A stretch of DNA of 64,000 nt from Exobasidium rhododendri (Eukaryota; Basidiomycota; Exobasidiomycetes; Exobasidiales; Exobasidiaceae): positions 5,022,001-5,086,000 of the forward strand of contig CP110631.1 of NCBI GenBank assembly GCA_026210745.1. Direction: 5' to 3'. The position numbers and the translations under genes were made by a program. Within the stretch, counting starts at the first letter, position 1. Every line of letters starts with the position of its first letter. Below are positions 43,494 through 52,819 of this stretch, one piece after another. The notes below the pieces were generated by a model. It did no database searches, was not told the origin of the DNA, and saw nothing but the letters and a program-made list of their open reading frames with translations.

Positions 43494-43832
43494 CTATCCT
43501 TGCGCAAACTTGGACAAAGCTCGAAGTTTTTTTCCGTAAATGTACATAACGATCGTTCCAGGAATACCCATTAGACTTAATCCAGCCAGTACGGTTACGC
43601 CTCTGTGCACGCCCAAGTTGATGAACATCGGTCTTGCAAAGATGATGGAGCCAGCTGCTAGTGTGGAACGGATCAGATCGTTTCCAGTAAAGAGCGACGC
43701 CGCATACTTGGGATAGGAGATGGGGATGTACACAAAGAGTCCTTGCACAATCCAGAACATACCGACTGTGAAGATCGACACGCCGATGAGACAATGGCGG
43801 GAACCAGGCGGTGTTCTTGTTCGCGAAAGCCA
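43494..43832 (-). pseudogene. 3' part of MFS transporter gene split by copia element
   Basis: C-terminal section of the gene whose 5' part is at 48689-50060. After one copy of the 5-bp duplication, the interrupted frame continues as FREQEHRLVPAI and then drifts. The remaining hydrophobic segments (SIFTVGMFWIVQGLFVYIP, YPKYAASLFTGNDLIRS, VLAGLSLMGIPGTIVMYI) are in another frame and end in a stop at 43494. The expected membrane segment between VPAI and this block is missing, so the gene carries an internal deletion with a frame change as well as the insertion. Part of one dead transporter, not an independent gene. Confidence 0.8.
43828..43832. repeat. Target site duplication, left copy (AGCCA)
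   Basis: Matches 48689-48693 exactly. Confidence 0.93.
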
Positions 43833-44096
43833 TGTTGAGATGGGAAAGGGAACGGTAACTCGTGTCCCATCAAATTGAGATGATAGAGGGGGTAGTTTAT
43901 ATACATGTAAGAGTGTCGACACAAAGCAGGAAGAAAGTAGAATGGGGTGTACTCCTGAGTGGCAACGAGAGCAAGAAAGAGAATGCAGAGGCCCAAGCTT
44001 GGCTTCCCGTGAAAGGTGTGAAGAAGGGGTCCAAGCGTGAGAGGCCGCTGCAAGGGAATGGTAAAATGGGGACAAGGTCAGAGCGTCATTTCTACA
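43833..44096 (-). repeat. 3' LTR of copia element
   Basis: 264 bp; two substitutions relative to the other LTR (GGTAAAATGG here versus GGTGTAATGG). Contains a TATA-like box at 43896-43903. Confidence 0.95.
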
Positions 44097-44157
44097 CTCC
44101 TCCTCAAAAGGGATTCCAGGTAGATAACACAAGCTGTATGAATAATTGCACAGCTTG

Positions 44158-44203
44158 GACTGTACGAAAAATCGCACGCGTTAGACTGTACAAAAAATCG
44201 CAC
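44158..44203. repeat. Imperfect 20-bp direct repeat in copia 3' UTR
   Basis: GACTGTACGAAAAATCGCAC at 44158-44177 and the same with one change at 44184-44203, between the polyprotein stop and the polypurine tract. Confidence 0.8.
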
Positions 44204-44210
44204 AGTAGGG

Positions 44211-47200
44211 TTAAGTATTGCTCATAGACAGGTGTGCAATAGCTTCAGAGTGCTTGACCCTAGGAAGACCTTTTGTAAGAATGTCGGCCTTCTGTAACGA
44301 GGTTGGAATGTATTCCACAATGATATTACCTTCAGTAACCATGTCACGGGTGTAATGGTACTTGACTGCAATGTGCTTTGTGCGACGGTGAAATTGAGTT
44401 TCCTTGGTGAACGCATTGGCTCCAAGGTTGTCGGCATGAATGGTAGTGGGCCCTTCCTGTAGCTCTCCAAGTTCTGCTAGGATTGTGCGAAGCCAGATGG
44501 TTTCTTTGGTGGCCTTGCAGAGGGCAATGTACTCTGATTCCAAGGTGGACTGAGCCACAGTTGTTTGGCGACGGGAGGCCCATGTGACAATGCCAGAATT
44601 GAATGTGGAGATCATACCAGTGGTAGATCGAGAGGTCTCCTTGTCTCCGGCATAGTCGGCATCACAGTAGACGTTGAGATTGTTGACAGGAGAAACTCCA
44701 ATGATGTAAGAAAGATGATAGTTGGCTGTTCCTTTGAGATACCGGAGCAGATGCTTTACTGCAGCCCAATGAGCTGAAGTTGGGGCGTTCAAGCGCCGAG
44801 AGAGGAGTTGTGCAGAGAAGGCAATGTCAACTCTTGTACCCATGGCAGCGTACATGATGGCTCCAACAGCTGACTGGTAGAGTTTGTGCTGACTTGGAGT
44901 GAGTGGTAATTCTGAGTCGGCTGTGGTGATGCAGAATCCCGATGGCAATGGTGTTGAGACTGCATTTGCTGATTCCAGATTGAATCTCTTGACAATCTTC
45001 TTGATGTAGGTCTCTTGGCTGATCGTGACGGTGCTGTTGTTCCAAGATACCTGAAGGCCTAAGATAAAACTCACAAGGCCTCCGTCTGTCATCTTGAATG
45101 CTCTGTGGAACTCCTCCTTGATTGTGATTATCTCCTCAACTGACGCAGCTGTGATCAGTATGTCATCAACGTATAGACATACAATGGCTGAGGACGGCTG
45201 CTTGCGGAAGTAAAGTCCTTGATCGGCATCAAGGCACTTGAATCCAATGTCCATCAGATGTTTGTGTGCCTTCTGATACCAGACTCTGCCTGCCTGCTTG
45301 AGACCATAAAGGCCTTTGATGAGACGGCAGACTCTTCCGGTTCCATCCTCCATGCCAGGGGGTTGGACCATGTAGATCTCTTCTTCAAGATTGCCGTTCA
45401 AGTAGGCTGCAACGACATCCATTTGATGGACTTCCCAGTGATTTTTGGTGGCAATGGCCAGCACAAGTTGGATTGTTCCAATCCTGATAACTGGAGCGAA
45501 AGTTTCTTTGAAGTCTAGTCCTTCACGTTGGGAGTACCCTCTAGCAACAAGACGAGCCTTGTACTTGTTGATGGAGCCGTCAGCATTGAACTTTCTTGTC
45601 AAGACCCATCGGGCTGTGATTGGCCATCTTTGATAGGGAAGATCAACAAGTTTCCATGTGCCGTTCACTTTGTGGTTGTTGAGCTCTCCTTTGACTGCCT
45701 CCTCCCAAAGAGGCCAATCAGGTAACTTTTGAGCCTTGTTGACAGTTGTAGGCTCGACAGGCTCCTCCTGGTTAGAGACAATAAGGGCATTTGCAAGGAA
45801 AGCAAAGTGTTGGAAGTCACGGAGGTATGAAGGTGGCTTGCGTTGGCGTTGCAAAGGGACAGGAGTGTCTTCCTCTTCAGAAGAGAGTGATGAGAGGGAG
45901 CTGCCATCATCAAGGGGATCAGCTTCTGGTTCTTGAGATGCCGTGATCAAGGCAGGGTCAGAAGAGGGCGTGAGCGATTGATGATAAGGCAGATTTTGGA
46001 TGACGGTATCAAGGTTTGGATAAACCTGAGAAGCAAGCCTGGATGGACTTTGAGACGGTGGCACGTCTCCATTGGTGAGGTAAGGAAAATTATTCTCCTC
46101 AAAGACAACATCAATGCTGTTGGTGATGGTACGGCTGGAGATGCTGTAGAGCTTCCATCCTTTGCGACCTTCTGAGAATCCAATGAAGATGTATGGTTCA
46201 GAGCGGTGCTCAAGCTTCTTCTTATGAGCAGAGGTATTGGCTGCATAAGCAAGACATCCAAAAGTCCTGAGAAGATTGAGGTCAGGTTGTTGCTTGTACC
46301 AACGGTGATACGGAGACTTTGCGCCACGCCGAGCAACTCTGTTGTGGATCCAGACTGCAAGAGTGAATGCTTCTGCCCATAAGAACTCTGGACAGTTGGA
46401 TTTGATGAGCATTGCTCGAGTCATCTCCATCAAGGTGCGGTTGAGGCGTTCAGCAACACCATTTTGTTGAGGAGTACGAGCAATGGTGATCTGATGAGGG
46501 ATTCCATGATCTGCTAGGAATTGCTGCATCTCGGCATTGACATACTCTCCTCCTCCATCAGAACGGAGAATGCGGAGTGGCTTGGCTGCAGCTCGTTCTG
46601 CAAGTGGCAGAAACTGTTTGAAGGATTGAAAAGTAGAATCTTTTCCCTTCATGGTGTAGGCAATGAGGAATCCAGTTGCGTCGTCTACAAAGGTGCAAAA
46701 GTACCTATTGTGCTTGAGAGATGGAGGGAGAGGGCCTACCACATCAGAGTGTACAAGAGCAAGCGGCTCAGAGGATTTGGTGTGCCTTGGGGAGAATGAG
46801 TGGCGGACATGGCCACCCTGAAGGCAGGAAGAGCACACCTCTCCTTCTTGATCAACAACCTTCTTGACACCACCCTGATTGAGAGTGTGCTTGACAGCTT
46901 GCTCGGCAATGTGACCAAGACGTTGGTGCCAGAGGGAGAGATCCTTACTGACCGGCTTGGTAGTAATGAGAGCCTGTTCATGAACGGGGGTGATACAGTC
47001 AAGGTATCTGGCTCCGTTGAGAGTAACAGTGTTGAAGAGTCGGAAGTTGTTTTTGATTGATCTGATGGTCAGGGTACCGTCATCCGCATAGACAGGCCTG
47101 AAGCCATTCAAGACAGACTTTTCTGTAGAATAGAGACGGAATCCTAGATCTGGGACATAGTAGACATTGATCAGACGTCGAGGCACTAGTTTACCATCTA

Positions 47201-48326
47201 GGTTGGCTTGGAGAAGGACTTCTCCAATACCTTTGATAGGGAGTTGACGCTTGCCACCCACAGTGATGAATCCTATATCGGCTTTGGTGAGGGTAATGAA
47301 GTCCTCCAGAGTGCTAGTGACATGACTGCTTGCACCGCTGTCCACCATCCAGTGTGATTCAATTGAAGGTGCTGAGACAGCCGCATGTTCCTCAACTTCA
47401 GATGCAATAGAAGCGTGGTCCTTGCGGTTGTTGCGGTTGTCCTGGTTACTGGGACGGTGGTGCCGATTGGCTTCCTTCTTTTGGTAAGGAGCTTTGGAGT
47501 TATCTTGAAAAGAGGGACGATAACTTTGGCCCTTTGGATTCTTGAAGCATCGTTCTGCAGTGTGACCAACCCGCTTGCAGAAGGAACAATTGGGGCGGTT
47601 GGAGCCAGTTTGATGCTGAGAAGACATGGCGACCTCTCTCCCAATGCCTTTGGTCCGCTCCATGCGGATTTGGATCAATTTATCAGCACTCTTAATCTTG
47701 CTGATGACTTTGAGGATGATTGCGGCATAGGAAATCCCATTGAGTGACCATTCATCAATAGAAGTTTGTAATGACGGCTGCCATTGATCAAACTTGCTGT
47801 TTAGGTTCCAGAGCAGAACCTGGATGACTCGATCTGGTTCCGGAGGAAATCCAATTGAGGCCAGACGGCTCTGCATTGAGATGACTGTGTTGATAAAGTC
47901 CTCAGTGGATTGACTTCCCTGACTGAGTTGATCAAACTGAGTCTGGAGTCGGAGTCGCTCAGACAGCTGGACTTGACCATAGAGAAGATTTAGTTCAGTC
48001 CACTGTGCTAGAGCGGTAGGAAGATTACTGATCATGCTAAACATAGCAGAGCTTATCCCTTCTTGAATGATCTTCTGAGCATTGGCGTCAGCAGTATGCC
48101 ATTGCTCCAGTTCTTCCTGATAATCCTGATCAAGCTGGTTGGTTGATCTTGTTGAAGTCGTGACTGAAGGATTGGGGTTGACCGGAAATAGGTAGCTTCC
48201 ATTGATGATGGAGAAAGCCTTGAAGCTCTTTGCCTTGATGATAGTTGAAACACGACTCTTCCACTCGAAGTAGTTGTCACCTGTTAAGAGAGGGACTTTG
48301 TTAGTAGCTACACCGTCAGAAGACAT
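44211..48326 (-). CDS. Copia Gag-Pol polyprotein, intact
   Basis: Single frame of 1371 residues from MSSDGVATNKVPLLTGDNYF; an ATG 20 codons upstream (48386) is also in frame. Domains in order: Gag with the retrotransposon UBN2-type fold, CCHC knuckle CSFCKRVGHTAERC (about 243), aspartic protease MVDSGASSHVT (Asp about 329), GAG-pre-integrase zinc motif (WHQRLGHIAEQAVKHT, later CSSC), integrase core with D, D and E (LVHSDVVGPLPP, ILRSDGGGEYVN, TPQQNGVAERLNRT), reverse transcriptase with YVDDILI (about 1052), and RNase H (YCDADYAGD, ESEYIALCKATKE, HADNLGANAFTKE). No stop or frameshift; all catalytic residues seen. No separate gag stop, so Gag excess must come from processing or another mechanism. 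Confidence 0.96.
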   Translation of the reverse strand: MSSDGVATNKVPLLTGDNYFEWKSRVSTIIKAKSFKAFSIINGSYLFPVNPNPSVTTSTRSTNQLDQDYQEELEQWHTADANAQKIIQEGISSAMFSMISNLPTALAQWTELNLLYGQVQLSERLRLQTQFDQLSQGSQSTEDFINTVISMQSRLASIGFPPEPDRVIQVLLWNLNSKFDQWQPSLQTSIDEWSLNGISYAAIILKVISKIKSADKLIQIRMERTKGIGREVAMSSQHQTGSNRPNCSFCKRVGHTAERCFKNPKGQSYRPSFQDNSKAPYQKKEANRHHRPSNQDNRNNRKDHASIASEVEEHAAVSAPSIESHWMVDSGASSHVTSTLEDFITLTKADIGFITVGGKRQLPIKGIGEVLLQANLDGKLVPRRLINVYYVPDLGFRLYSTEKSVLNGFRPVYADDGTLTIRSIKNNFRLFNTVTLNGARYLDCITPVHEQALITTKPVSKDLSLWHQRLGHIAEQAVKHTLNQGGVKKVVDQEGEVCSSCLQGGHVRHSFSPRHTKSSEPLALVHSDVVGPLPPSLKHNRYFCTFVDDATGFLIAYTMKGKDSTFQSFKQFLPLAERAAAKPLRILRSDGGGEYVNAEMQQFLADHGIPHQITIARTPQQNGVAERLNRTLMEMTRAMLIKSNCPEFLWAEAFTLAVWIHNRVARRGAKSPYHRWYKQQPDLNLLRTFGCLAYAANTSAHKKKLEHRSEPYIFIGFSEGRKGWKLYSISSRTITNSIDVVFEENNFPYLTNGDVPPSQSPSRLASQVYPNLDTVIQNLPYHQSLTPSSDPALITASQEPEADPLDDGSSLSSLSSEEEDTPVPLQRQRKPPSYLRDFQHFAFLANALIVSNQEEPVEPTTVNKAQKLPDWPLWEEAVKGELNNHKVNGTWKLVDLPYQRWPITARWVLTRKFNADGSINKYKARLVARGYSQREGLDFKETFAPVIRIGTIQLVLAIATKNHWEVHQMDVVAAYLNGNLEEEIYMVQPPGMEDGTGRVCRLIKGLYGLKQAGRVWYQKAHKHLMDIGFKCLDADQGLYFRKQPSSAIVCLYVDDILITAASVEEIITIKEEFHRAFKMTDGGLVSFILGLQVSWNNSTVTISQETYIKKIVKRFNLESANAVSTPLPSGFCITTADSELPLTPSQHKLYQSAVGAIMYAAMGTRVDIAFSAQLLSRRLNAPTSAHWAAVKHLLRYLKGTANYHLSYIIGVSPVNNLNVYCDADYAGDKETSRSTTGMISTFNSGIVTWASRRQTTVAQSTLESEYIALCKATKETIWLRTILAELGELQEGPTTIHADNLGANAFTKETQFHRRTKHIAVKYHYTRDMVTEGNIIVEYIPTSLQKADILTKGLPRVKHSEAIAHLSMSNT

Positions 48327-48412
48327 TGTTGGTGTAGAAGAATGGAGAAGGAAGATGTTGGAAATTGGGATCAAGGAGTTACGCAAAGAGGATTGAGAAT
48401 TAGGTACGATTT

Positions 48413-48424
48413 GGGCTCATAACC
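48413..48424 (-). other. Primer binding site, initiator tRNA-Met half-tRNA type
   Basis: Directly next to the 5' LTR the RNA strand reads GGTTATGAGCCC, the complement of GGGCTCATAACC, which is the anticodon arm of eukaryotic initiator tRNA-Met. This fits priming by a cleaved half-tRNA, known for Drosophila copia and yeast Ty5, rather than by a tRNA 3' CCA end. Confidence 0.85.
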
Positions 48425-48688
48425 TGTTGAGATGGGAAAGGGAACGGTAACTCGTGTCCCATCAAATTGAGATGATAGAGGGGGTAGTTTATATACATGT
48501 AAGAGTGTCGACACAAAGCAGGAAGAAAGTAGAATGGGGTGTACTCCTGAGTGGCAACGAGAGCAAGAAAGAGAATGCAGAGGCCCAAGCTTGGCTTCCC
48601 GTGAAAGGTGTGAAGAAGGGGTCCAAGCGTGAGAGGCCGCTGCAAGGGAATGGTGTAATGGGGACAAGGTCAGAGCGTCATTTCTACA
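48425..48688 (-). repeat. 5' LTR of copia element
   Basis: 264 bp, TG...CA ends on the element strand. TATA-like box at 48488-48495 (TATATAAA on the minus strand) probably drives the element. Confidence 0.95.
48488..48495 (-). promoter_or_regulatory. TATA box in 5' LTR
   Basis: TATATAAA on the element strand, the likely core promoter of the retrotransposon. Confidence 0.6.
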
Positions 48689-48693
48689 AGCCA
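48689..48693. repeat. Target site duplication, right copy (AGCCA)
   Basis: Matches 43828-43832. Confidence 0.93.
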
Positions 48694-50060
48694 TGCTTTA
48701 GATTGTCCGGAATCATATACCAACGAAGGTACGCAAAGTATGTCAGTATGCCGACCACAGCGCCAACACAGCAAGAAAGGAACGCATTTCCAGTCTCTCC
48801 AAAGTTGAAGCCATAAATTGGCGGAAAGACCAGTGGAAACACCTCGAAGAAAGTGTAATAGACCGAGTAGAAGAAAGCGGTATAGACGTTGACAAAAAGG
48901 ACTGACGGGTCCTTGATCGTTATCTCGCAAGGCTTGATCAGCGCTGCGATGACAATGTGCGACGCCTTTAGATTTCGTTGGTCGATCTCGCTCTGGGCTT
49001 GTAGCATTGGATAGCCGGTCAGTTTGCGCAGCCTCCTAGCCCTTCGGAGCAAGATGTTTTGCGCAGAAGTTTCTGGTAATGAGCACAAGATCATGAGCAA
49101 CACTGGACTGGATATCCATACGATTTCCCAGAGTGGCCATCTCCAACCCTTGGCGGTGGCCAGATAATTGCCCATCGATGGTCCCAAGGCTGGACCGGCC
49201 CAAAAAGAGAGAATCCACCAGGCAAGCCCATAGGGAGAGTAGATGGGAGAAAGAACATCTCCAATGCTGGCACCACCGATACCTATGGCTGCGCTGCCAA
49301 AGAATCCACCAAAGAAGCGCAAGGCTAAGAGGCCGCCAAAGTCGTCGACGACTGCTGTCGGGAAAGAGAGAATCCAGTAGACAATGAAGGCGAGCGTATA
49401 GACGGCACTCCTTCCTACGACGGGAATCTCCGTCAAAGGACCGAAAAAGAGCGGTCCTACACCGTATCCCAGCACAAAGAGGGCTAGACCGAGTTCAGCA
49501 GCTACCACGCTGACTCCAAAATGATCTGCAACTCCTGGCTGGGCAGAGACAAAGAGTGATCCTGCAAGATAAGTCACCCAGGTGTAGATGCACACGATAA
49601 AAACGATGTAGCTCTTCTTGAACCTTGACCAATTTTGAGGATTGGCTGGGTCGTCGTTTGTATACCAGTCGACAAGGATGATTCCATCCGCGGTCTTGGT
49701 TGGAGTAAGCGCAATGGAAGCCGTCATTTGAATTTCAGATGGTTTCGTTACTTTCGCCTTGTTTGCACGCTTTACTGATGACTGCAAAACGATTCCACTT
49801 CTCGCTGTTGCTGCGTTTTCCAAGTCGCCGCTACCAGAGAATGTGATACTTTCGGAGTCTCTTGCATCGTGACTTGGATCTTCTTTTTCGAGAACGGTGG
49901 CTCTTTGGTCACCAGCTCTACCTTTCTCATTCTGCTTCAAGAGAGCTTCATACTGGGGAGGAAGCACATAATTCGGCTGTTCTTCCAGATGACAAAGTAC
50001 TTTGTTTCCAGAGATCCAACGGATCACTCGTCCAAGAGGCGCCTCTCGAAGAATATCCAT
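48689..50060 (-). pseudogene. 5' part of MFS transporter (DHA1/polyamine type) broken by copia insertion
   Basis: Frame from MDILREAPLGRVIRWISGNK runs 457 codons and then enters the LTR, where it stops after HGL. It has the long cytosolic N-terminus and membrane segments of a TPO/DHA1 exporter, including the motif GPLTEIPVVGRSAVY and the motif C region FWAGPALGPSMGNYL. About nine to ten of the twelve expected helices lie before the insertion. The remaining part is at 43494-43832. A truncated protein could still be made from this segment. The N-terminal part shows no stops or indels, so inactivation is recent or the truncated form is tolerated. Confidence 0.88.
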
Positions 50061-50603
50061 GTCTCGATAGATCTTGTTATCTTGTTCAAGACTTCAAAGT
50101 TGATATTTGAGCGGGTAGGGAGACGATTGCTGAGGTGCGTCTGCTAGAGATTATTTCAGCAAAGAGATGTTTTGGGAGGATGAAAGACTTGGTGAAACAC
50201 TATGAATGTCTCTGATGGTCAAAGAGATATTTCGCAGGGATTATCATAAGCTTTATAGGAAACGATGTTGCTCAAACTAGTACTTTGACAATGACTTCTG
50301 CTCTACGAAACAGCTTGACGGGCCTAATCGTCACGGAGTTATGGTCTACTCTTGCTGAAACGACGCACAGAGTGTAGCTCTGATGACATCAGGTTAGTCG
50401 AGTGTATATGCATAGTCCCAAGCAACACTGTAGAGGACTACGTCCTACTAAAACAAGATCAAGCTGCAAGCGGAAGTACCGCACACTACTCCCGGACGTC
50501 AGAACTGTTGATGACGCAGCATCTTAGATCCACGGCATTAATATAAACGCCGCAATCTATAAGCTAGATCTTCGAGCGACTGATAGTACATTTTACATAG
50601 CCG

Positions 50604-50625
50604 CGGATTTTAAATTTAAAATCCG
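50604..50625. repeat. 22-bp perfect AT-rich palindrome
   Basis: Two 11-bp arms, CGGATTTTAAA and TTTAAAATCCG, with no spacer. Confidence 0.7.
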
Positions 50626-50884
50626 TGTAAGCGAAGTTGTGACGCTACTTTATCTCACTTGATCTCGGACTTATTTAAATCCCTTTCATGAAGGTTCGAT
50701 TGGTCGGCGATGATCCAACGCAGCGTAGTCTTTTAGTTGGTTGCCCGTATGTCTATATCGTAATCCTTCGACAGGAGGAGATGGTACCAAAGCGAGATCT
50801 AGTGATTTCCTTGTTGCTCCACCATGTGAAATTTGCAAGTGTCAATACCTTCCATCATGGGGAGGTCAAAGTACTCGCACAATG

Positions 50885-50993
50885 TGTAGAAATAACAACG
50901 CTCTGACCTTGTTTCATTCCCTGCAGCAGCTTCTAACGCTTGGACCCCGTATCAGTACCTTGCTCACGGGAAGCCTAGCTTGAGCCCCTGCAT
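50885..50993 (+). repeat. Degraded LTR fragment of the same copia family
   Basis: Begins TGTAGAAAT like the element-strand LTR start and keeps long matches in order: CGCTCTGACCTTG, CATTCCCT, CGCTTGGACCCC, CACGGGAAGCC and CTGCATT. Many substitutions and small indels; the 3' half with the TATA box is missing or unrecognisable. Orientation is opposite to the complete element. Confidence 0.85.
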
Positions 50994-51259
50994 TAGGAAG
51001 GCATATAGGAACAGTGTCGACGTTATACTGCAAAAGTGTCATGACTGCCAAGTTCGTCAAGCTAGCTCAAACAGAGACGGAAACGCATTTGCACTTCAAT
51101 TCTCGCCTGGAAAGCAGCCAATTCATATATCAGACCACTAAGAAAGCTCGCCAAACTGCGCTACCGTGTCTATCTAGCTCGCGCGCCATTGGGTGATCAA
51201 TATATGGCTAAGATGTGCTCGCAGTGCTCACTTCGTATCCCTCTAAGAACCTCTTGCGA

Positions 51260-51281
51260 GAACCGCTCCCGTGAGCGGTTC
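51260..51281. repeat. Short hairpin, 9-bp stem
   Basis: GAACCGCTC, 4-nt loop CCGT, GAGCGGTTC. No link to a gene seen. Confidence 0.5.
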
Positions 51282-52819
51282 GACCGGATCTTTTCTAACA
51301 CAGAGACTGCTTTCGAGCTTGTGCGCAAACTCTGTCCCGCATCAAATGTCTCGCACTCAACGCAAAAACACACTTACTTTGAAAAAGCGAAATAACCTCT
51401 TGTTTCACAATCCCACTGGTGACCAGATCCACGGACACATTCCACAAGCACAATAGCCATACTAGTATTCTATGGAGATAGAGAGATAGAAGAATGTTCT
51501 CGTGTGAGCTCACGGACCAAGATTAGTAATTCAGGGTGGCTCAAGATTAATATTGTCGTTGTCAAGCTTATCGCGTCTGATTTGCGGTCCGCATCAATGC
51601 TCTACCAAGATGATCGTTCTGAACGCGGAGATTTTGGCAAGCGTACAGATTAGGGGAACGTGGACAATACAGATTTGGCTCTGTGTCACTTCAAATCACC
51701 CTTCTGCCCATCTCATCGCATTGTCGGACCTTCTTTGCTACTTGTGGACTCATTGATCAATGAGAAAGCACGCCTTACTCCCAGCGTCCCCGTCACATTT
51801 TTAGGAATTCACTTTGCATCTGTATGTCCGATACAGCCTGTCCAATTTTTATCAATTTAGATTGTGGGTCGATGCGTTACGCTTGGCAAGATGTTGCAAG
51901 CCTTCAATTGAAGTGAAGCAGGCACAAACACGCTCGCGAAAGCGCAAAAAGCGCAAGACATGAAGCAAAGCCAAGCTTGACTATTTTCGAAGAAAAAAAT
52001 TTTGGACACAAACAAAACCAACGCTCGTACATTGAATTCTTGCCGTGTTGTGTCCAACTACAGACAATCTTACTCTAGAGAGTTTTATTTGCTCTTAAGC
52101 AGATTGTAGTGTACACAGGCTTACTTTCTCCTCAATAAGGCGAACAAAGATTCTTCGGGAAGATTGCGACTGCCGCAAAGTTGTGCCGTAGAAGTCGAGA
52201 CGGACGCTTCTACACACTGGTACGTACAAGCGGAGACATGTCAGCACGTTGCGTCAGACGATGTAGCTGGTCATCTTGTCTTTCAAACGCGATGCAGTAT
52301 TTGTCTTCCAAATGCGATAAATCCTGCGGCGTAATGCCGTGCTGTGTATTTTGTCAGGTTACCAGCTCCTTTGGGTATTCCTTCAAGCATTAAGACTCGT
52401 GCGGTAGTATTCTGGTAGAGCGCGCACTGGCAAGGGGACAAAACCTTCCGTGCTCCCGCTAACGTATGCAAGTAGGCTTATCTCTTTACAAATAAGCGCA
52501 AGCAAAGTATAGGCGTGTGTCCTTGTGCACTCTACCCTGTACTAAGATGCAGTGACGCATTTCATCACAGCGACTCATTAGAATTGGCACGTTTGTAGAC
52601 TAATCAGCGTTTTATGAAAAGGTTAAATGTCTCCGAGTCGTTGTCCCGAACCCAATCGCACAGGAACAAAGGGGACAGAGGAAACATCTCGTGCACAACA
52701 TCCCACAGCGAGACAAACTTCAGCCTTCCCTTATCCCTTACTCCTCTGAACCTCGCTTGTTGTGAAAGTTTGACCAACAGAAGTGGAACGTAGACGTCTC
52801 CTTGTGTATACGTCTCGAT

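Larger units (their letters stand above)
43833..48688 (-). mobile_element. Complete Ty1/copia LTR retrotransposon, 4856 bp
   Basis: Flanked by 264-bp direct LTRs (43833-44096 and 48425-48688), each TG...CA, which differ at two adjacent-region positions near their ends. A 5-bp target site duplication AGCCA is present at 43828-43832 and 48689-48693. Transcription runs right to left: the 5' LTR is 48425-48688, then the primer binding site at 48424-48413, one long Gag-Pol ORF, and a purine tract (GAGGAGGAG) directly before the 3' LTR at 44097-44107. The domain order protease-integrase-RT-RNase H puts it in the copia group. The intact ORF and near-identical LTRs indicate a recent, possibly still mobile insertion. 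It sits inside an MFS gene in the same orientation. Confidence 0.97.
50061..52819. other. Gene-poor region, 2.8 kb, with TE debris
   Basis: Contains a degraded copia LTR (50885-50993), a 22-bp palindrome (50604-50625) and a hairpin (51260-51281). No ORF with protein-like features. Probably a decaying repeat-rich intergenic region. Confidence 0.55.

Noticed and set aside
43494-44177. Treating the ORF across the left LTR as an independent membrane protein gene
   Set aside because: Its N-terminal part is LTR sequence also found at 48371-48694; only the part below 43833 is MFS coding.
45219-47060. Plus-strand ORFs across the copia element
   Set aside because: Shadows of the intact minus-strand polyprotein.
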